The notes: generated by a model not told the origin, from the sequence alone. 64,000 nt of DNA from Chryseobacterium sp. E1 (GCA_019203745.1 CP078104.1:248001-312000); one strand, 5' to 3'. Numbered from the stretch's first letter, positions 19,551 through 29,889 are shown. Numbers and translations: made by a program.

Positions 19551-19883
19551 ATGAATTGGATAATATTAGTTATCGCAGGTTTATTTGAAGTGGCATTCGC
19601 TTCATGTTTAGGAAAGGCGAAAGAAACATCAGGAACTGAAATGTACCTTTGGTATACCGGATTTCTGATTACGATGACAATCAGTATGTTATTGCTGATC
19701 AAAGCAACCCAGACATTGCCTATTGGTACGGCCTATGCAGTATGGACCGGAATCGGAGCGGTGGGAACTGCTTTAATGGGAATTATTTTCTTTAAAGATC
19801 CTGTAAGTTTCTGGAGAGTATTCTTTATTGTAACCCTTATTGGTTCTGTGGTAGGATTGAAAGCGGTATCTTCATCACACTAA
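19551..19883 (+). CDS. SMR family exporter, SugE/Gdx-like
   Basis: Intact, 110 residues with four membrane helices. The conserved Glu that couples proton and substrate is in AGLFEVAFA near residue 13; TLPIGTAYAVWTGIGAVGT near 55-73 is the SMR signature and reads closer to the SugE/Gdx (guanidinium exporter) branch than to EmrE. These proteins work as antiparallel dimers in the inner membrane. I looked for a guanidine riboswitch in front of the gene and saw none, so the guanidinium assignment is only suggestive. A clear terminator follows. Confidence 0.9.
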   Translation: MNWIILVIAGLFEVAFASCLGKAKETSGTEMYLWYTGFLITMTISMLLLIKATQTLPIGTAYAVWTGIGAVGTALMGIIFFKDPVSFWRVFFIVTLIGSVVGLKAVSSSH

Positions 19884-19915
19884 AAAGTGCATAAACTCTA
19901 TCTATATTTAAAAAT

Positions 19916-19953
19916 GAAACCGTCTTAGCTATCGAGGACGGTTTCGCTTTTTT
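19916..19953 (+). terminator. Terminator of the SMR gene
   Basis: GAAACCGTC (19916-19924) pairs with GACGGTTTC (19937-19945), followed by GCTTTTTT. Confidence 0.9.
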
Positions 19954-20023
19954 CAAAAAATATAAAAAGTATTTTTTCAGATAGCAATTCATCATCAATA
20001 TTTATCTGATTCTATCACCTATA

Positions 20024-20056
20024 AAAAACAAACCGTTTTCATGATGGAAAACGGTT
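20024..20056 (-). terminator. Terminator of the map-methyltransferase operon
   Basis: AACCGTTTTC (20031-20040) pairs with GAAAACGGTT (20047-20056); read on the minus strand it is followed by TTGTTTTTTAT. Confidence 0.85.
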
Positions 20057-20089
20057 CTTATTTTAGCTTTTTCAGCTTCAACTTTCTTA

Positions 20090-20854
20090 TTATTTTTTAT
20101 AGACCAGGGTAAGATCTCGTTGGTTCTCAGCCCGTATTTTTAATTTCTTCTTCGGAAAATTTCTGAGAATAGAAATTAATTTCTGTTTCGAAACCTGCTT
20201 TTTCGAGACGGTCAAAATAATCCATCCCGTACCAGCGAACATGATCATACTGCCCGAAATGTTTCTGGCGTTCTTTAGGATCTTTGATACTGAAATCTTC
20301 ATAGGTTTTCTCCAGTGAATTTTTCATCGGGACCTGAAGGATACCCCAGCCTCCCGGCTTCATTACCCTGTACAGCTCGCTCATCGCTTTGGCATCATCT
20401 TCAATATGTTCAAGAACATGGTTACAGAAAATGATATCAAAGCTTTCATCTTCAAATGGTAAATCCAGAATATCAGCCTTTACGTCCACAATAGGAGAAT
20501 AAAGGTCTGCAGAAATATAGTTCAGGTTGCTCATTCTTTTGAACTTTCTCAGAAATTCCTGTTCAGGAGCAATGTGAAGAACTTTATAATTTTTAATAAA
20601 GAAATCAGTTTCATTCTGAAGATATAACCACATCTGACGGTGCCTCTCCAGGCTTAATGTACCTGGAGAAAGGGCATTTTCCTTTGTTTCCCATATCCGT
20701 ATGGAAGAAATTTACGGTATGACCTTCCGTCAATAGGATCATAAAACTGATCTCCTTTGAAAAGCTGATAGATAAGCGGTCTTGCCCAGATGCTCATTTT
20801 GATCAGCATCGGACGTGGAATTTTATTCAGTAAAAGCTTGGCAACCTTTTTCAT
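20090..20854 (-). CDS. Class I SAM-dependent methyltransferase (frameshifted)
   Basis: About 250 residues. The N-terminus starts MKKVAKLLLNKIPRPMLIKM. After a break near 20675 the methyltransferase fold follows: VLHIAPEQEF is motif I, ISADLYSPIVDVKADILDLPF motif II, DIIFCNHVLEHIEDD motif III-IV and VMKPGGWGILQVP motif V. It is a methyltransferase-11 type enzyme with unknown acceptor. Its ATG shares a base with the map stop (TAATG), so the two are coupled. A second break near 20130 leaves the C-terminus uncertain: one frame stops at 20090, and the other would run into the terminator. Confidence 0.85.
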
Positions 20855-21663
20855 TAAAAATCCAGTTGGAACGGCTTTTCTTCGTCACTTACAATCCCTA
20901 AAGCTTCATATACATAATCAAATGTAGAAAGCAATACCGGCTTACCATTAATTACAGCTACGTCATGCTCAAAGTGAGCTGATGGCATATTGTCCAGTGT
21001 TGTTACCGTCCAGCCGTCATTATGAAATTTCACTTTTTCCGTACCCAGGTTGATCATCGGTTCAATAGCAATGGCTAAACCGTCTTTGATAACCTTCCCG
21101 CTTCCCTGTCTTCCATAGTTGGGAACCTGTGGATCTTCGTGCATTTTTCTTCCTAAACCATGGCCTACAAGCTCTCTTACTACGCCATAACCTTCTTTTT
21201 CACAATGTGCCTGGATGGCATGGGAAATATCCCCGATTCTTTTTCCTCTGACCACCTGCTCAATCCCTTTGTATAAAGATTCTTTAGTAACCTGCAGTAA
21301 TTTTTTAACTTCAGGTTTTACTTCACCAATCTCAAAAGTATAGGCATGATCTCCTACAAATCCGTTCAGGATCACTCCACAATCTACGGAAAGAACATCT
21401 CCTTCTTTTACCACTTCATTATTCGGGAAACCATGAACTACCTGTTCGTTCGGGGAGATACAAAGAGAATTCGGGAAACCTCCATATCCTAAGAATGCAG
21501 GTTCAGCCCCATGATCTTTAATAAAATCATGAGCCAGCTTATCTAAATATAAAGTTGTAATCCCCGGTTTAATTTCTTTTGCCAACATTCCCAATGTTTT
21601 AGAAACTAATCGGGCACTCTCCTTCATCAGACGTAATTCGTCTATCGTTTTTAATTGAATCAT
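20854..21663 (-). CDS. map: Type I methionine aminopeptidase
   Basis: Intact, 269 residues. The metal ligands appear in order: Asp in VDCGVIL, Asp in VGDHAYTF, His in VGHGLGRKMHEDP, Glu in IAIEPMIN and Glu in FEHDVAVI. The substrate His lies in VVHGFPNNE. The enzyme removes the initiator Met from new proteins in the cytoplasm. It is followed by a methyltransferase that overlaps its stop by one base; that partner is not the usual ribosomal-protein neighbourhood of map. Upstream is a repeat-rich 140-base gap. Confidence 0.96.
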   Translation of the reverse strand: MIQLKTIDELRLMKESARLVSKTLGMLAKEIKPGITTLYLDKLAHDFIKDHGAEPAFLGYGGFPNSLCISPNEQVVHGFPNNEVVKEGDVLSVDCGVILNGFVGDHAYTFEIGEVKPEVKKLLQVTKESLYKGIEQVVRGKRIGDISHAIQAHCEKEGYGVVRELVGHGLGRKMHEDPQVPNYGRQGSGKVIKDGLAIAIEPMINLGTEKVKFHNDGWTVTTLDNMPSAHFEHDVAVINGKPVLLSTFDYVYEALGIVSDEEKPFQLDF

Positions 21664-21670
21664 TGTTGTA

Positions 21671-21705
21671 TAGATGTTAGATATTAGATGTTAGAAGCTA
21701 GATTA
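21671..21705. repeat. TAGATGTTAG direct repeats upstream of map
   Basis: TAGATGTTAG occurs at 21671-21680 and 21685-21694, followed by the related AGAAGCTAGATTA. A CTAATTTCTA-type pair lies at 21785-21811, roughly the complementary pattern, so the gap 21664-21799 is repeat-derived and carries no gene. Confidence 0.55.
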
Positions 21706-21799
21706 CAGCACGATGCGTATTTCTATATTATAACAATCTATAAACTTTTTTGATAAAAACAGAAACTTTTATTAGCCGTTAAAAACTAATTTCTAGCCT

Positions 21800-22243
21800 C
21801 TAATTTCTATATTCTACCAAAAAAGTCCTTTTTCTTTTCTTTTTAAGTTTTGAATAGGCAAGAACTTCTTTTCCTTCTACACGGAATTCGATTCTTTCCT
21901 GAATAATATTGTAGATCTCACCCCATCCCGGAAATCCTCCTAAATTCCTGTCATCAATGAACCAGTCTGCATCCAGTTTTCTGGACTGGCTTTCAGAATC
22001 AAAAACTTCTCCTTCAAAGCTTGAATTCACGGCATAAAATTCAACTCCGTTCTTTGCGCAGAACTCTACCGCTTCATCTAACGTTTTTCCGTGTCTGTAG
22101 GTCCAAAGAATTAATCTGTAGCCCTCAGCCTGAAGCCTTTTCAACGTCTCGAAAGCAAAGGTTTTCGGTTTCCCGATTGCCGGATAAGCATCATCCACAA
22201 TGGTTCCGTCAAAGTCAACAGCAATCTTTTTATTATTTAACAT
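21800..22243 (-). CDS. HAD-type phosphatase of the BT0820 group
   Basis: 147 residues from ATG 22243. IAVDFDGTIVDDAYP is HAD motif I near residue 7. GYRLILWTYRHGKTLDEAVEFC, here noted as LILWTYR, is motif II with a Thr, and DWFIDDRNLGGFPGW is motif IV with the acidic pair. The lack of a large cap is typical of the small BT_0820-like group in Bacteroidota. A longer in-frame extension to 22303 overlaps the promoter at 22264-22291, which rules it out. The physiological substrate is unknown. The C-terminus is Lys/Arg-rich. Confidence 0.88.
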   Translation of the reverse strand: MLNNKKIAVDFDGTIVDDAYPAIGKPKTFAFETLKRLQAEGYRLILWTYRHGKTLDEAVEFCAKNGVEFYAVNSSFEGEVFDSESQSRKLDADWFIDDRNLGGFPGWGEIYNIIQERIEFRVEGKEVLAYSKLKKKRKRTFLVEYRN

Positions 22244-22263
22244 TTTGTTTATTTTTAGCTTTG

Positions 22264-22291
22264 CAAAGATAAGAAATAAAAAGAGTGCCAA
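22264..22291 (-). promoter_or_regulatory. Promoter of the BT0820-like gene, embedded in a terminator
   Basis: On the minus strand TTG (22291-22289) and TATCTTTG (22271-22264) are 17 bases apart, matching both flavobacterial elements. The -33 TTG lies in the loop and stem of the desaturase terminator. Confidence 0.75.
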
Positions 22292-22305
22292 AAAGAAAGG
22301 CACTC
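22272..22305 (-). terminator. Terminator of the desaturase gene
   Basis: GAGTGCC (plus 22299-22305 read on minus) pairs with GGCACTC (22283-22289) and is followed on the minus strand by TTTTTATTT. Confidence 0.85.
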
Positions 22306-22339
22306 AATACTTTTATAATTTAATAATAATATAGAATTA

Positions 22340-23316
22340 TCAGCTTTTTACCCAGCTGAACTGGAACTGAAGATCCGGAGTAGCAACCCTGTCTGTGATC
22401 TTCTGTAGTCTTGCAGGAAGCTTCATCAGGTATTCCTGGGCTTTCTCTGCTTTTTCTGTAAGACCTTTCACATGCTCAATTTTCCATTCGTCCAGAAGGT
22501 CTTTCATAATATTGATATAATCCTGACCGGTATATACCATACATCTCTGTGCAGCATCTGAGAAATGGCCCCAAAGCTCTCCTGCCTTCTGTCCTGACTG
22601 TCTCATCAGGTGAGCCGGCATTACGATCTTCTTACGCATCATATCTTCAAAAGCAAGGATCATTTCCGAAGGGTCTATTTCAAGGATTTTAGCTACGAAA
22701 TGTTTGTAAGCTTTTGCGTGTCTGGCTTCATCTGCTGCAATTACCCCACACATTTTAGCCAGTTTTCCGTTTCCTGACTGTTTGGCCAGTGTACCTACTC
22801 TTCTGTGAGAGATATTGGTTGCTGTTTCCTGGAAACTTGTATAGATAAAGTTTCTGTACGGGTCCATGCTGGTCCCAAGATCGAAACCGTCATTGATTAA
22901 ATATTGAGTTGTAATTTCTACTTCTCTCATATTAACTCTTCCGCACAGATAAAGGTATTTGTTCAATAGATCTCCGTGTCTGTTTTCTTCGGCAGTCCAG
23001 GCTCTCACCCAGTTGGCCCAGCCCACTTTTTCTTCCTGATTGATCCCGTCAACTCCCATCAGCCAGGATTCATAGGAAGGCAATGCTTCTTCTGTAATAC
23101 AGTCGCCGATCAGGGTAACAAACAGATCGTAAGGCATTTCACGGGCAAAAGTCTGAATTTCTTCTAAATCGTGTTTAAATTCTTCGCTTGAAGGATCAGG
23201 CAAATAATCGGAAGGCTGCCAAATTTTTTCAATTGGCGTTAAAATTTATCAAGAAAAGAACTCACTTCCTTTTCCAATATTCCCATTACTTCTTTCCTAA
23301 CAAGCTTTTGATACAT
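22340..23316 (-). CDS. Acyl-ACP desaturase, ferritin-like di-iron (frameshifted)
   Basis: About 325 residues after adding one A near 23248. The two di-iron motifs are clear: EENRHGD near residue 130 and DEARHAKAY near 220, in a four-helix bundle typical of stearoyl-ACP desaturases (type 2 fatty acid desaturases). PSDYLPDPSSEEF comes in the N-terminal region. The enzyme puts a double bond into acyl-ACP chains using ferredoxin and oxygen, setting membrane fluidity. The gene has its own terminator; no ferredoxin gene is adjacent. Confidence 0.92.
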
Positions 23317-23464
23317 TTTTATATTCAGTTTTAATTAACAAAGATATGATTTATTTATTATTTAGCGCATAATAAAGTATGCAACTCATACCTTATCTGA
23401 CATAAATCATAAAAAAATGCCGATATATCAATATAACGGCATTTTTTAACATTATTATCGAATT

Positions 23465-24998
23465 TTAGCTCACTAAAATATCTCCTGTCATGGCATTTGG
23501 TCTTTCTACCCCATTACTTTCAGTATGGTAGGCGCTACATCGCCCAGTTTTCCTGGCTTTAGCGTCCATTCATGATCTTTATCCATCACGATAAAAGGTA
23601 CCAGATTGGTAGAGTGTTGGGTATTAGGTGTTCCGTCTGCATTGATCATCACGTCTGAATTTCCATGGTCTGCAAGGATGAAGACAGCATATCCGTTTTC
23701 GTAAGCGGTTGTTGCCACTTTTTCGATGCATTTATCTACGGTTTCTGCGGCTTTTACAGCAGCTTCAAAAACTCCTGTATGGCCAACCATATCTGTATTG
23801 GCAAAGTTCAGGCAGACAAAATCAGCTGTTCCCTGCTCCAGTTCGGAACAATAGCATTGGTAATATCATAGGCTGACATTTCCGGTTTCAAATCGTAGGT
23901 AGGAACATCTTTCGGGCTTGGACATAATAATCTTCTTTCGCCGCTGAATTCAAGTTCTCTTCCCCCGAAAAGAAGAAGGTTACGTGAGGATATTTTTCCG
24001 TTTCTGCAATTCTGATCTGGGTTTTGCCATTTTTTCAAGGACTTCCCCATTGTTTCCGTCAGTACATTTTCATCAAATACTACCTGCACATTCTGGAATG
24101 TCTTATCATAGTTTGTCAATGTAATATAATAAAGGTTCAGCTTTTTCATTCCATATTCAGGGAAATCCTTCTGTGAAAGCACTTCTGTGATTTCTCTACC
24201 TCTGTCTGTACGGAAATTGAAACAGATCACCACATCATTGTCAATGATCTTCGCAACCGGCACTACGTTTCCAGTTGCCGTTGTATTCACCAAAATGACA
24301 GGTTTAAGGAACTCATCGGTTACATTATTGTCATACGAAGTACGGATTGCTGCCAGGGCGTCTGTAGTCTGCTCTCCTATACCTTCTACAAGGGCATCAT
24401 AGGCAAGCTTTACACGTTCCCATCTTTTATCTCTGTCCATCGCATAATATCTTCCCACAACGGTTGCCAGCTTTCCGGTGGTAGCCTCCATATGTTTCTG
24501 AAGCTCATCAATAAATCCAAGTCCTGAATGCGGATCGCAATCTCTTCCGTCTGTAAAGGCATGAACAAAGACATTTTCATTCAATCCGAAATCTTTTGCT
24601 GCAGTCAGTAATCCTTTTAAGTGATTGATATGTGAATGTACACCTCCGTTGGAAACCAAACCGATGAAGTGTACTTTTTGTTTTCTTTTTAGCATATTCA
24701 AATGCATCCTGAATGACCTTTTCCTGGCCTAACGTTCCGTTCTCCACTGCCATATTCAGTTTTACCAGGTTCTGGTACACTACTCTTCCGGCTCCCAGGT
24801 TCATATGCCCTACTTCAGAATTTCCCATCTGACCTGCAGGAAGACCTACAGCAAGGCCGCTCGCTTCAAGGGTAGTATGAGGAAATTTTTGGTAACAGCT
24901 GTCTATAAATGGTGTATTTGCTTTATCTATTGCGGAAACGTCCGGGTTTGTTCCCAATCCCCATCCGTCAAGAATTGCCAGTATTGCTTTTTCGACAT
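23465..24998 (-). CDS. gpmI: Phosphoglycerate mutase, cofactor-independent (frameshifted)
   Basis: About 511 residues when joined. It starts [16 protein letters not shown] after adding one G near 24985. The phosphoserine nucleophile sits in [17 protein letters not shown], the metal and substrate residues in [27 protein letters not shown] and the final [10 protein letters not shown]. The end reads [18 protein letters not shown]. Breaks lie near 24985, 24690, 24030, 23990, 23850, 23800 and 23507. It interconverts 2- and 3-phosphoglycerate in glycolysis with Mn2+. Being a core gene, it shows that the many breaks are technical. Confidence 0.95.
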
Positions 24999-25018
24999 TT
25001 TGTAAAACTTTTGTTATA

Positions 25019-25026
25019 CAAATTTA
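25019..25026 (-). promoter_or_regulatory. -7 box for gpmI
   Basis: TAAATTTG on the minus strand, exact consensus match, 20 bases before ATG 24998. No clear -33 TTG was found. Confidence 0.6.
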
Positions 25027-25154
25027 CCGAATTTCCGATGAATAGAAGAATTTGGACTCCTGAATTTTATTTATCTCCATTTTATTCTATATACTGCATC
25101 GGATAAAGAAAAAAATCTGCAAAATCAACAGGATCTGTAAGAGAATAATAAGTC

Positions 25155-25181
25155 TCGCAGATTATGCTGATTTCGCAGATT
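25155..25181. repeat. 9-bp tandem repeat, three units
   Basis: TCGCAGATT, ATGCTGATT, TCGCAGATT follow without a gap. Similar CGCAGATT runs are familiar from intergenic DNA of related flavobacteria. Confidence 0.6.
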
Positions 25182-25241
25182 GATAAATTATTGTATTTCA
25201 AAACGCTTCTATATCAAAGTATTCTGATTGTCTAATCCGTT

Positions 25242-26165
25242 CTAATCTTTAAAAAAGTCGTCGAACTTCATTTTATTTTTCTTTGTATATTCCTGGATAT
25301 AGCGATCCAGAAACCCACTTTCTTTCAGGAATAACAGAGGGTTTTTAATATTCAGAATATCATGAATCGCCTTATGTTTGTCTGTCTGTTTATTGAAATA
25401 AGCTTCGGTAATTTTATATCCTATCCAATATCCAAGGTCATTGGGACGGTCATCTTTTTACTCACTCCGTACAGCCAATCTTTCTGCTCTTCCTGTTTCA
25501 GAATGGATACAAATTCTTTGAACAATCTATCAGAATGGGCCTCCCCATATTGGAACGGTACGGGATTGATATGTTCCCGGAGATAAATTCCCCGATGAAA
25601 TCTGCCCCGCCTTCTACTAAAGATTGTTTCAGTAGAGTGTTTTTTCCTTCAACATTCTGTTCAAAGTGGATCAGCTCATGAGCAATAAGTCCGGTAATGC
25701 CGTCAAGGTTTTTAAGCATTTCAGTCCCGATGATAATTCCATCATTAGAGGACGTTCCTCCGGAATTAAATCTTCCGTATACAAAATATACCGGTGGAAA
25801 TTTAGCTTCCGGATACCAGTATTTCAGGGCACTGTAAATTGCTCTTGTCTTTTTTCCTTTTGATTTATCCCAGCCAGCACATTACGGCTTTTCAGATAGT
25901 CTTCCCTTCTCTTTTTACTTTTGAATATAATGAATCGGCATTGATGATTCTGAATTTTGTAAAACCTTTCACTCCCGGAGAGCCGTCTTTTACATAGTCA
26001 GTAAACGGATTTTCTTTAGAAGTTTCCATTGTATCAAATGCTTTCCAGAAGCGGTCGGTATCTTTTGTTTCAAATACAGCATTTAGTGGATCACCGGAAA
26101 GCGGTCTGAGCTTTGGAGATTCCAAAAGTCAGTAGCAAAACAGCAACGAGGTGGTTGGTTTTCAT
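25242..26165 (-). CDS. Secreted DUF2268-like zinc protease (frameshifted)
   Basis: About 305 residues. A signal peptide starts at ATG 26165 (MKTNHLVAVLLLTFGISKAQ). The middle has YFVYGRFNSGGTSSNDGI and then the zinc motif HELIHFEQ near residue 190 (HExxH), followed by VEGGADFIGEFISG, where Glu could be the third ligand. The end reads DLGYWIGYKITEAYF and KMKFDDFFKD. This arrangement matches the DUF2268/GldB-like putative Zn-dependent proteases of the envelope. It is not a clear GldB. Breaks lie near 26105, 25905, 25800, 25690, 25500 and 25455. Confidence 0.75.
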
Positions 26166-26348
26166 ATTAGTTTTTAAGTTATAAAATCCGTCAAAAATAT
26201 AAAAACTTCAGCATAACCTGAGATTTATCTTCATATGAGGAAATTATATATTTATTTTACATGACTTCAGAAGATTATCAGACCAAATATTTCCGGAAAA
26301 GCCAGCACATTATTTTATAAATTTTATTTATTAATCAGCAAATCTTTT

Positions 26349-26356
26349 TAATTTTG
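26349..26356 (+). promoter_or_regulatory. -7 box for the SUI1 gene
   Basis: TAATTTTG, exact TAnnTTTG match, ends four bases before ATG 26361. Confidence 0.55.
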
Positions 26357-26360
26357 CTCT

Positions 26361-26684
26361 ATGGATTTACGAGATCAATTGAAGAATCTTTTTCCTGATC
26401 ATGAAGAGCAGGATTTTGAGATGCCTGAAGAAGCATTCAAGCAGAAGGAACCTTTGGTATGCAAATTTGAGAAAAAAGGGAGAAACGGTAAGCCTGTAAC
26501 GATTGTTGAAGGCTGGGAAGGCAGTGAAGAAGACCTTAAAAAAATCTCAAAGAAAATAAAAACCACCTTAGGCATAGGCGGTTCTGAGAAGGATGGAACG
26601 ATCATCATTCAAGGAGATAACCGTGATAAAATAATGAATATCCTTAAAGAAATGGGATACAAGACCAAACGTGTTGGCGGGTAG
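26361..26684 (+). CDS. SUI1/eIF1-type translation factor (YciH-like)
   Basis: Intact, 107 residues. The SUI1 domain covers about 33-105, with the conserved KKGRNGKPVTIVEGW start, the DLKKISKKIKTTLGIGG central block and the final IIIQGDNRDKIMNILKEMG. It binds the small ribosomal subunit and influences start-codon choice; in bacteria the YciH group is linked to repression of translation under stress. The stop at 26684 is two bases from the end of the converging LRR gene. Confidence 0.92.
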   Translation: MDLRDQLKNLFPDHEEQDFEMPEEAFKQKEPLVCKFEKKGRNGKPVTIVEGWEGSEEDLKKISKKIKTTLGIGGSEKDGTIIIQGDNRDKIMNILKEMGYKTKRVGG

Positions 26685-26686
26685 AT

Positions 26687-27578
26687 CTAGAAATAGATCC
26701 GGGTATCCGGCAGTAAGGTCTTTAAATTTTCAATTTTATTTTTTATAGGATTTCCTGTAAGAATCAAGGTTTTCAGATTTTTCAGCTGACTGATTTCTAC
26801 AGGAATATCTTTCAGATTATTGTTGGCCAGATTCATGCTGACTACATTTTTCAGTCCTTTTATTCCGGGGTATTTCTGTGATATTGTTTCCGCTTACATT
26901 CAGGAATTCAAGGTTTTTAGCCTTAAACAGGTTTTCCGGAAGTTTTGCAATCGTATTTTGCTGCAGTTCAAGATATTTTAAGTTTTTGGGAAAAGATAAG
27001 TTTCCGAGATCATTAATCTGATTATCGGAAAGGTTCAGGAATTTTAAATTTCTGATCCTGTAAAGCCGTCTGCAATAAAGCTGATCTGGTTTCCTGCAGG
27101 TTAATTTCTTCCAATGCAGGAATATTCATCAGGGCCTCGGGAAAGACATTCAGATTATTGGCATCAAAATGAACGACTTTTAAATTCTGTAGCTTTGCCA
27201 GATTAGGATTAATACCAGTCAGACTGTTCAGATTCATGGAGAAAGTGGTCAGTTTTTTAAGCTGTCCGATTTCATCAGGAATATATTTAATACTGTTTTC
27301 GTTGACATTCAATATTTCCAGCTCTTTTAGTGCAAACAGCTCCTGATCCATTTTTTCAAGCTTATTGGCCATAATATTCAGGAAAAACAATGAATCCAGC
27401 TTTATGATCTGTGGAGGAAGGTTGAACATTCCTTTTTCTCTGAAGCTTACACTGTAAACAGCTTTTTTACTGTTTAAAGCATCTTCAATATTGGTAAAAG
27501 TAGGATATTTTACCGGATCGATCTGGGCTTTTGCCTGAGAAATTGCCAGAATGGAGATGAATAAAAAAGCTTTTTCAT
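26687..27578 (-). CDS. Secreted leucine-rich repeat protein (frameshifted)
   Basis: About 297 residues. After adding one A near 27570, ATG 27578 opens a signal peptide (KKAFLFISILAISQAKAQ). A short N-terminal segment reads PVKYPTFTNIEDALNSKKAVY. From about residue 55 come some nine LRR units of about 23 residues with the pattern LxxLxxLxLxxNxLxxIP, for example LKELEILNVNENSIKYIPDEIG, shown here as LEILNVNENSIKYIP. Further breaks lie near 27055 and 26890. The fold provides a protein-binding surface; a periplasmic or surface role follows from the signal peptide. Ligand unknown. It converges on SUI1. Confidence 0.88.
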
Positions 27579-27664
27579 ATAAAAATATTTATAGTTTTTT
27601 AAATGCCTGTGCAATTGCATCAGATGCTTTGTCATTTCATTTTTCTTAATGACGCAGGGTATTT

Positions 27665-27707
27665 AAAAAACAGAAAGGAGTTCCGGCAGCTTTGCTGCCG
27701 GAACTCC
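27665..27707 (-). terminator. Terminator of the PhoX-like gene
   Basis: A 14-bp perfect stem (27677-27690 with 27694-27707, core TTCCGGCAGC) followed on the minus strand by a T-rich tract. Confidence 0.92.
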
Positions 27708-27722
27708 TGAATTACTGATAAT

Positions 27723-29864
27723 TTACTTCTTTAAAAGTTTTACAGTCTTCTGGAAACCTCCTTCTGCTTCAATATTCAATACTAAAACACGTGAACCTTC
27801 CAACTGTTGTGTAAAGTCCAGATTCAAAGAGGTATTGGTACCGTTGAACTTCTTTGTATAAACGATTTTTCCGTCTAAGCTGTAAGCTGTTACTGTAATA
27901 TCTTTCAATCCTTTTGCAGAATTGATCTTCACCATTCCTGAAGTAGGATTAGGTGCTATTGATACCGTATTTTCAGCCGTTTTGTTTTCAATTGTTCCTA
28001 AAGAACCTTCGATTCCTAAGTTATTTTTAAGTGCAATCACAATCGTTGCAGACTTGCCTTTATAGTTGATGGTGTTTCCTGTAGCATCCACATCCGTAGA
28101 TTGTTGAATCCGGATGCTGGATTGAGAAGAAACCAAATTTATGATCCGAGTAAATGTAAGTCCTGTAGGTTCTGCACCTGCCGGCATGGAAGCAAACAGT
28201 TTCACTTTCGGATTAGCCTGTGTATGATCAGGGGCATTACCCAGATATAGTTTTTACCACCATCCTGAAGCACCCAAAGGTTACCAAGTTCATCAAAAGT
28301 AAGGTTATCATTTCCATCTCCCCACGCTTCAGACTTCATTCCCTGAGCAGTATTGAAAGAATATACAGAGTTCGCCCCTCCTACAAATGTTTCTACCTGT
28401 GAGGCCGTTGCTCCGTCATCCTTTAAACGGTATACTTTATCCAATCCTTTTGCTGTGAAGTAGATTCTGCCATCCAGAGGGCTGATATCCACATCTTCCA
28501 CCCCATTGAATCTTGTTCCTCCTAATGACAATGCCAGTTGCGCTGTATTGTTCTGATCTGTTTTTTCTTTATTCGGAACCTGAATCCATGTGGCAGTAGA
28601 CACTGTAGGATCTCCTGCCGTTAATCCCTGATCTAGTTTTAATACATAAAGGTTTCCTGAAGAAAGATCATTCGGAGTATCCATCACATATTTATACACC
28701 ATGTGGGTTCCACCGTCTTCTCCGTAGTAAGCTACCGTTCCTGCATTGTTGATCACTACATTTTCATGGTTCATGATTCCCATCTGCCAAAGTTTACCTT
28801 TGGTTCCGTTAGGTTTTTAGAGATCACCTGAGCGGTTGCAGGGTCTATTTCAACCAGCCAGCCGTAATCTTTGTATCCATCAGCATTTACATCATTTGAA
28901 GTAACAGATTCTTCAGCGGTCACGATAGTTCCCCAGGGGTAACACCACCTGAACAGTTTCTGATCGTCTGTACAAGACTTGGATCTGAGAAGCTTACTGC
29001 TCTTGATTTGGTCAGTTCCCAAAGTTTGGTTGCGCCGTTATAGTTGATCTCTGCCATGGTAACTCCCAGGGTTGGTTTCATGGTTTACGGAAAGATACCC
29101 GTTGGTACTGCTTCCTGCTTTGGCAACATATCCCGTAAAGTCATTCTGACCTCCTACCAGGCCTCCGCCTTCTGTATAGCTGTCACCCTCTTTTAAAATA
29201 AGCTGGTATTTGTGTTCTGCCGGAATGATCAGTTTGTCTGTCTGTGCAGTAGGCACAATAGAAGTAAAGCAGCTGATGTGGGTTCCGTTACAGGCTACAG
29301 GTGTTGTAGTAGTGGCTGTTGTTTTAAGATAGGCATCAATTCTGAGATCTGAACTGGTTGCACTTCTGTTATGTAACTCAACAGAAATCCTGTTGACACC
29401 GTTTACGAATTTTGATTTCGGAATAGAGAAAATATTGTACACATTTTCTGCCGCCCCGTCAATGATTGTACTGGAAAACGTATTAAAAGTAATCACCCCA
29501 GCAGGCATATTGTCTCTTACTACTTCTTCACCGTTAAGGTACACTACAATCCGTCATCTCTCATCACTCCAAGCTCCATATTATCTGAAAGAGCAGAAAG
29601 GTCTACCGTGAAATCCTTTGCAAAATATGCTGTAGTAAGCCCTGAACTGATCGTAGTTGTTACAGGATCACCATATCCCAGTGGTGCATTTCCCGTGGCC
29701 CAGGATGAGACATCATAGGTTTTAGCATTCCAGCCGGCGGGCTGAGCCTGGTTGTTGTCTTTGTAGCTCCAGGATGTTCCCTGATTGAACAGGAAAGTCT
29801 GTGCATGGATTCCCGTACTCGCCAATAAAGCCAGGGCTCCGATTGTTAGTAGTTTTTTCTTCAT
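27723..29864 (-). CDS. T9SS-exported PhoX/DUF839-like protein (frameshifted)
   Basis: About 715 residues. Signal peptide MKKKLLTIGALALLASTGIHA. Residues 25-190 form a beta-rich region of the lectin/jelly-roll kind (YLNGEEVVRDNMP). Then comes a PhoX/DUF839-like propeller: GYLSVNHETNPG, TPWGTIVTAEESV, MGIMNHENVVI, RFNGVEDVDISPLDGRIYF, LTFDELGNLWVLQDGG. The final 80 residues are a type IX sorting domain (VSIAPNPTSGMVKI, ending KTVKLLKK). It is likely a secreted phosphatase-like enzyme, though the metal-site residues were not all checked. Breaks lie near 29545, 29075, 28950, 28785 and 28230. Confidence 0.85.
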
Positions 29865-29889
29865 TTTTTATTTGATTTATTAGACCCTG

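Noticed and set aside
25242..26165. GldB gliding lipoprotein for the HELIHFEQ protein
   Set aside because: The signal peptide ends in KAQ without a lipobox Cys, and the Zn-protease type HExxH pattern suits DUF2268 better.
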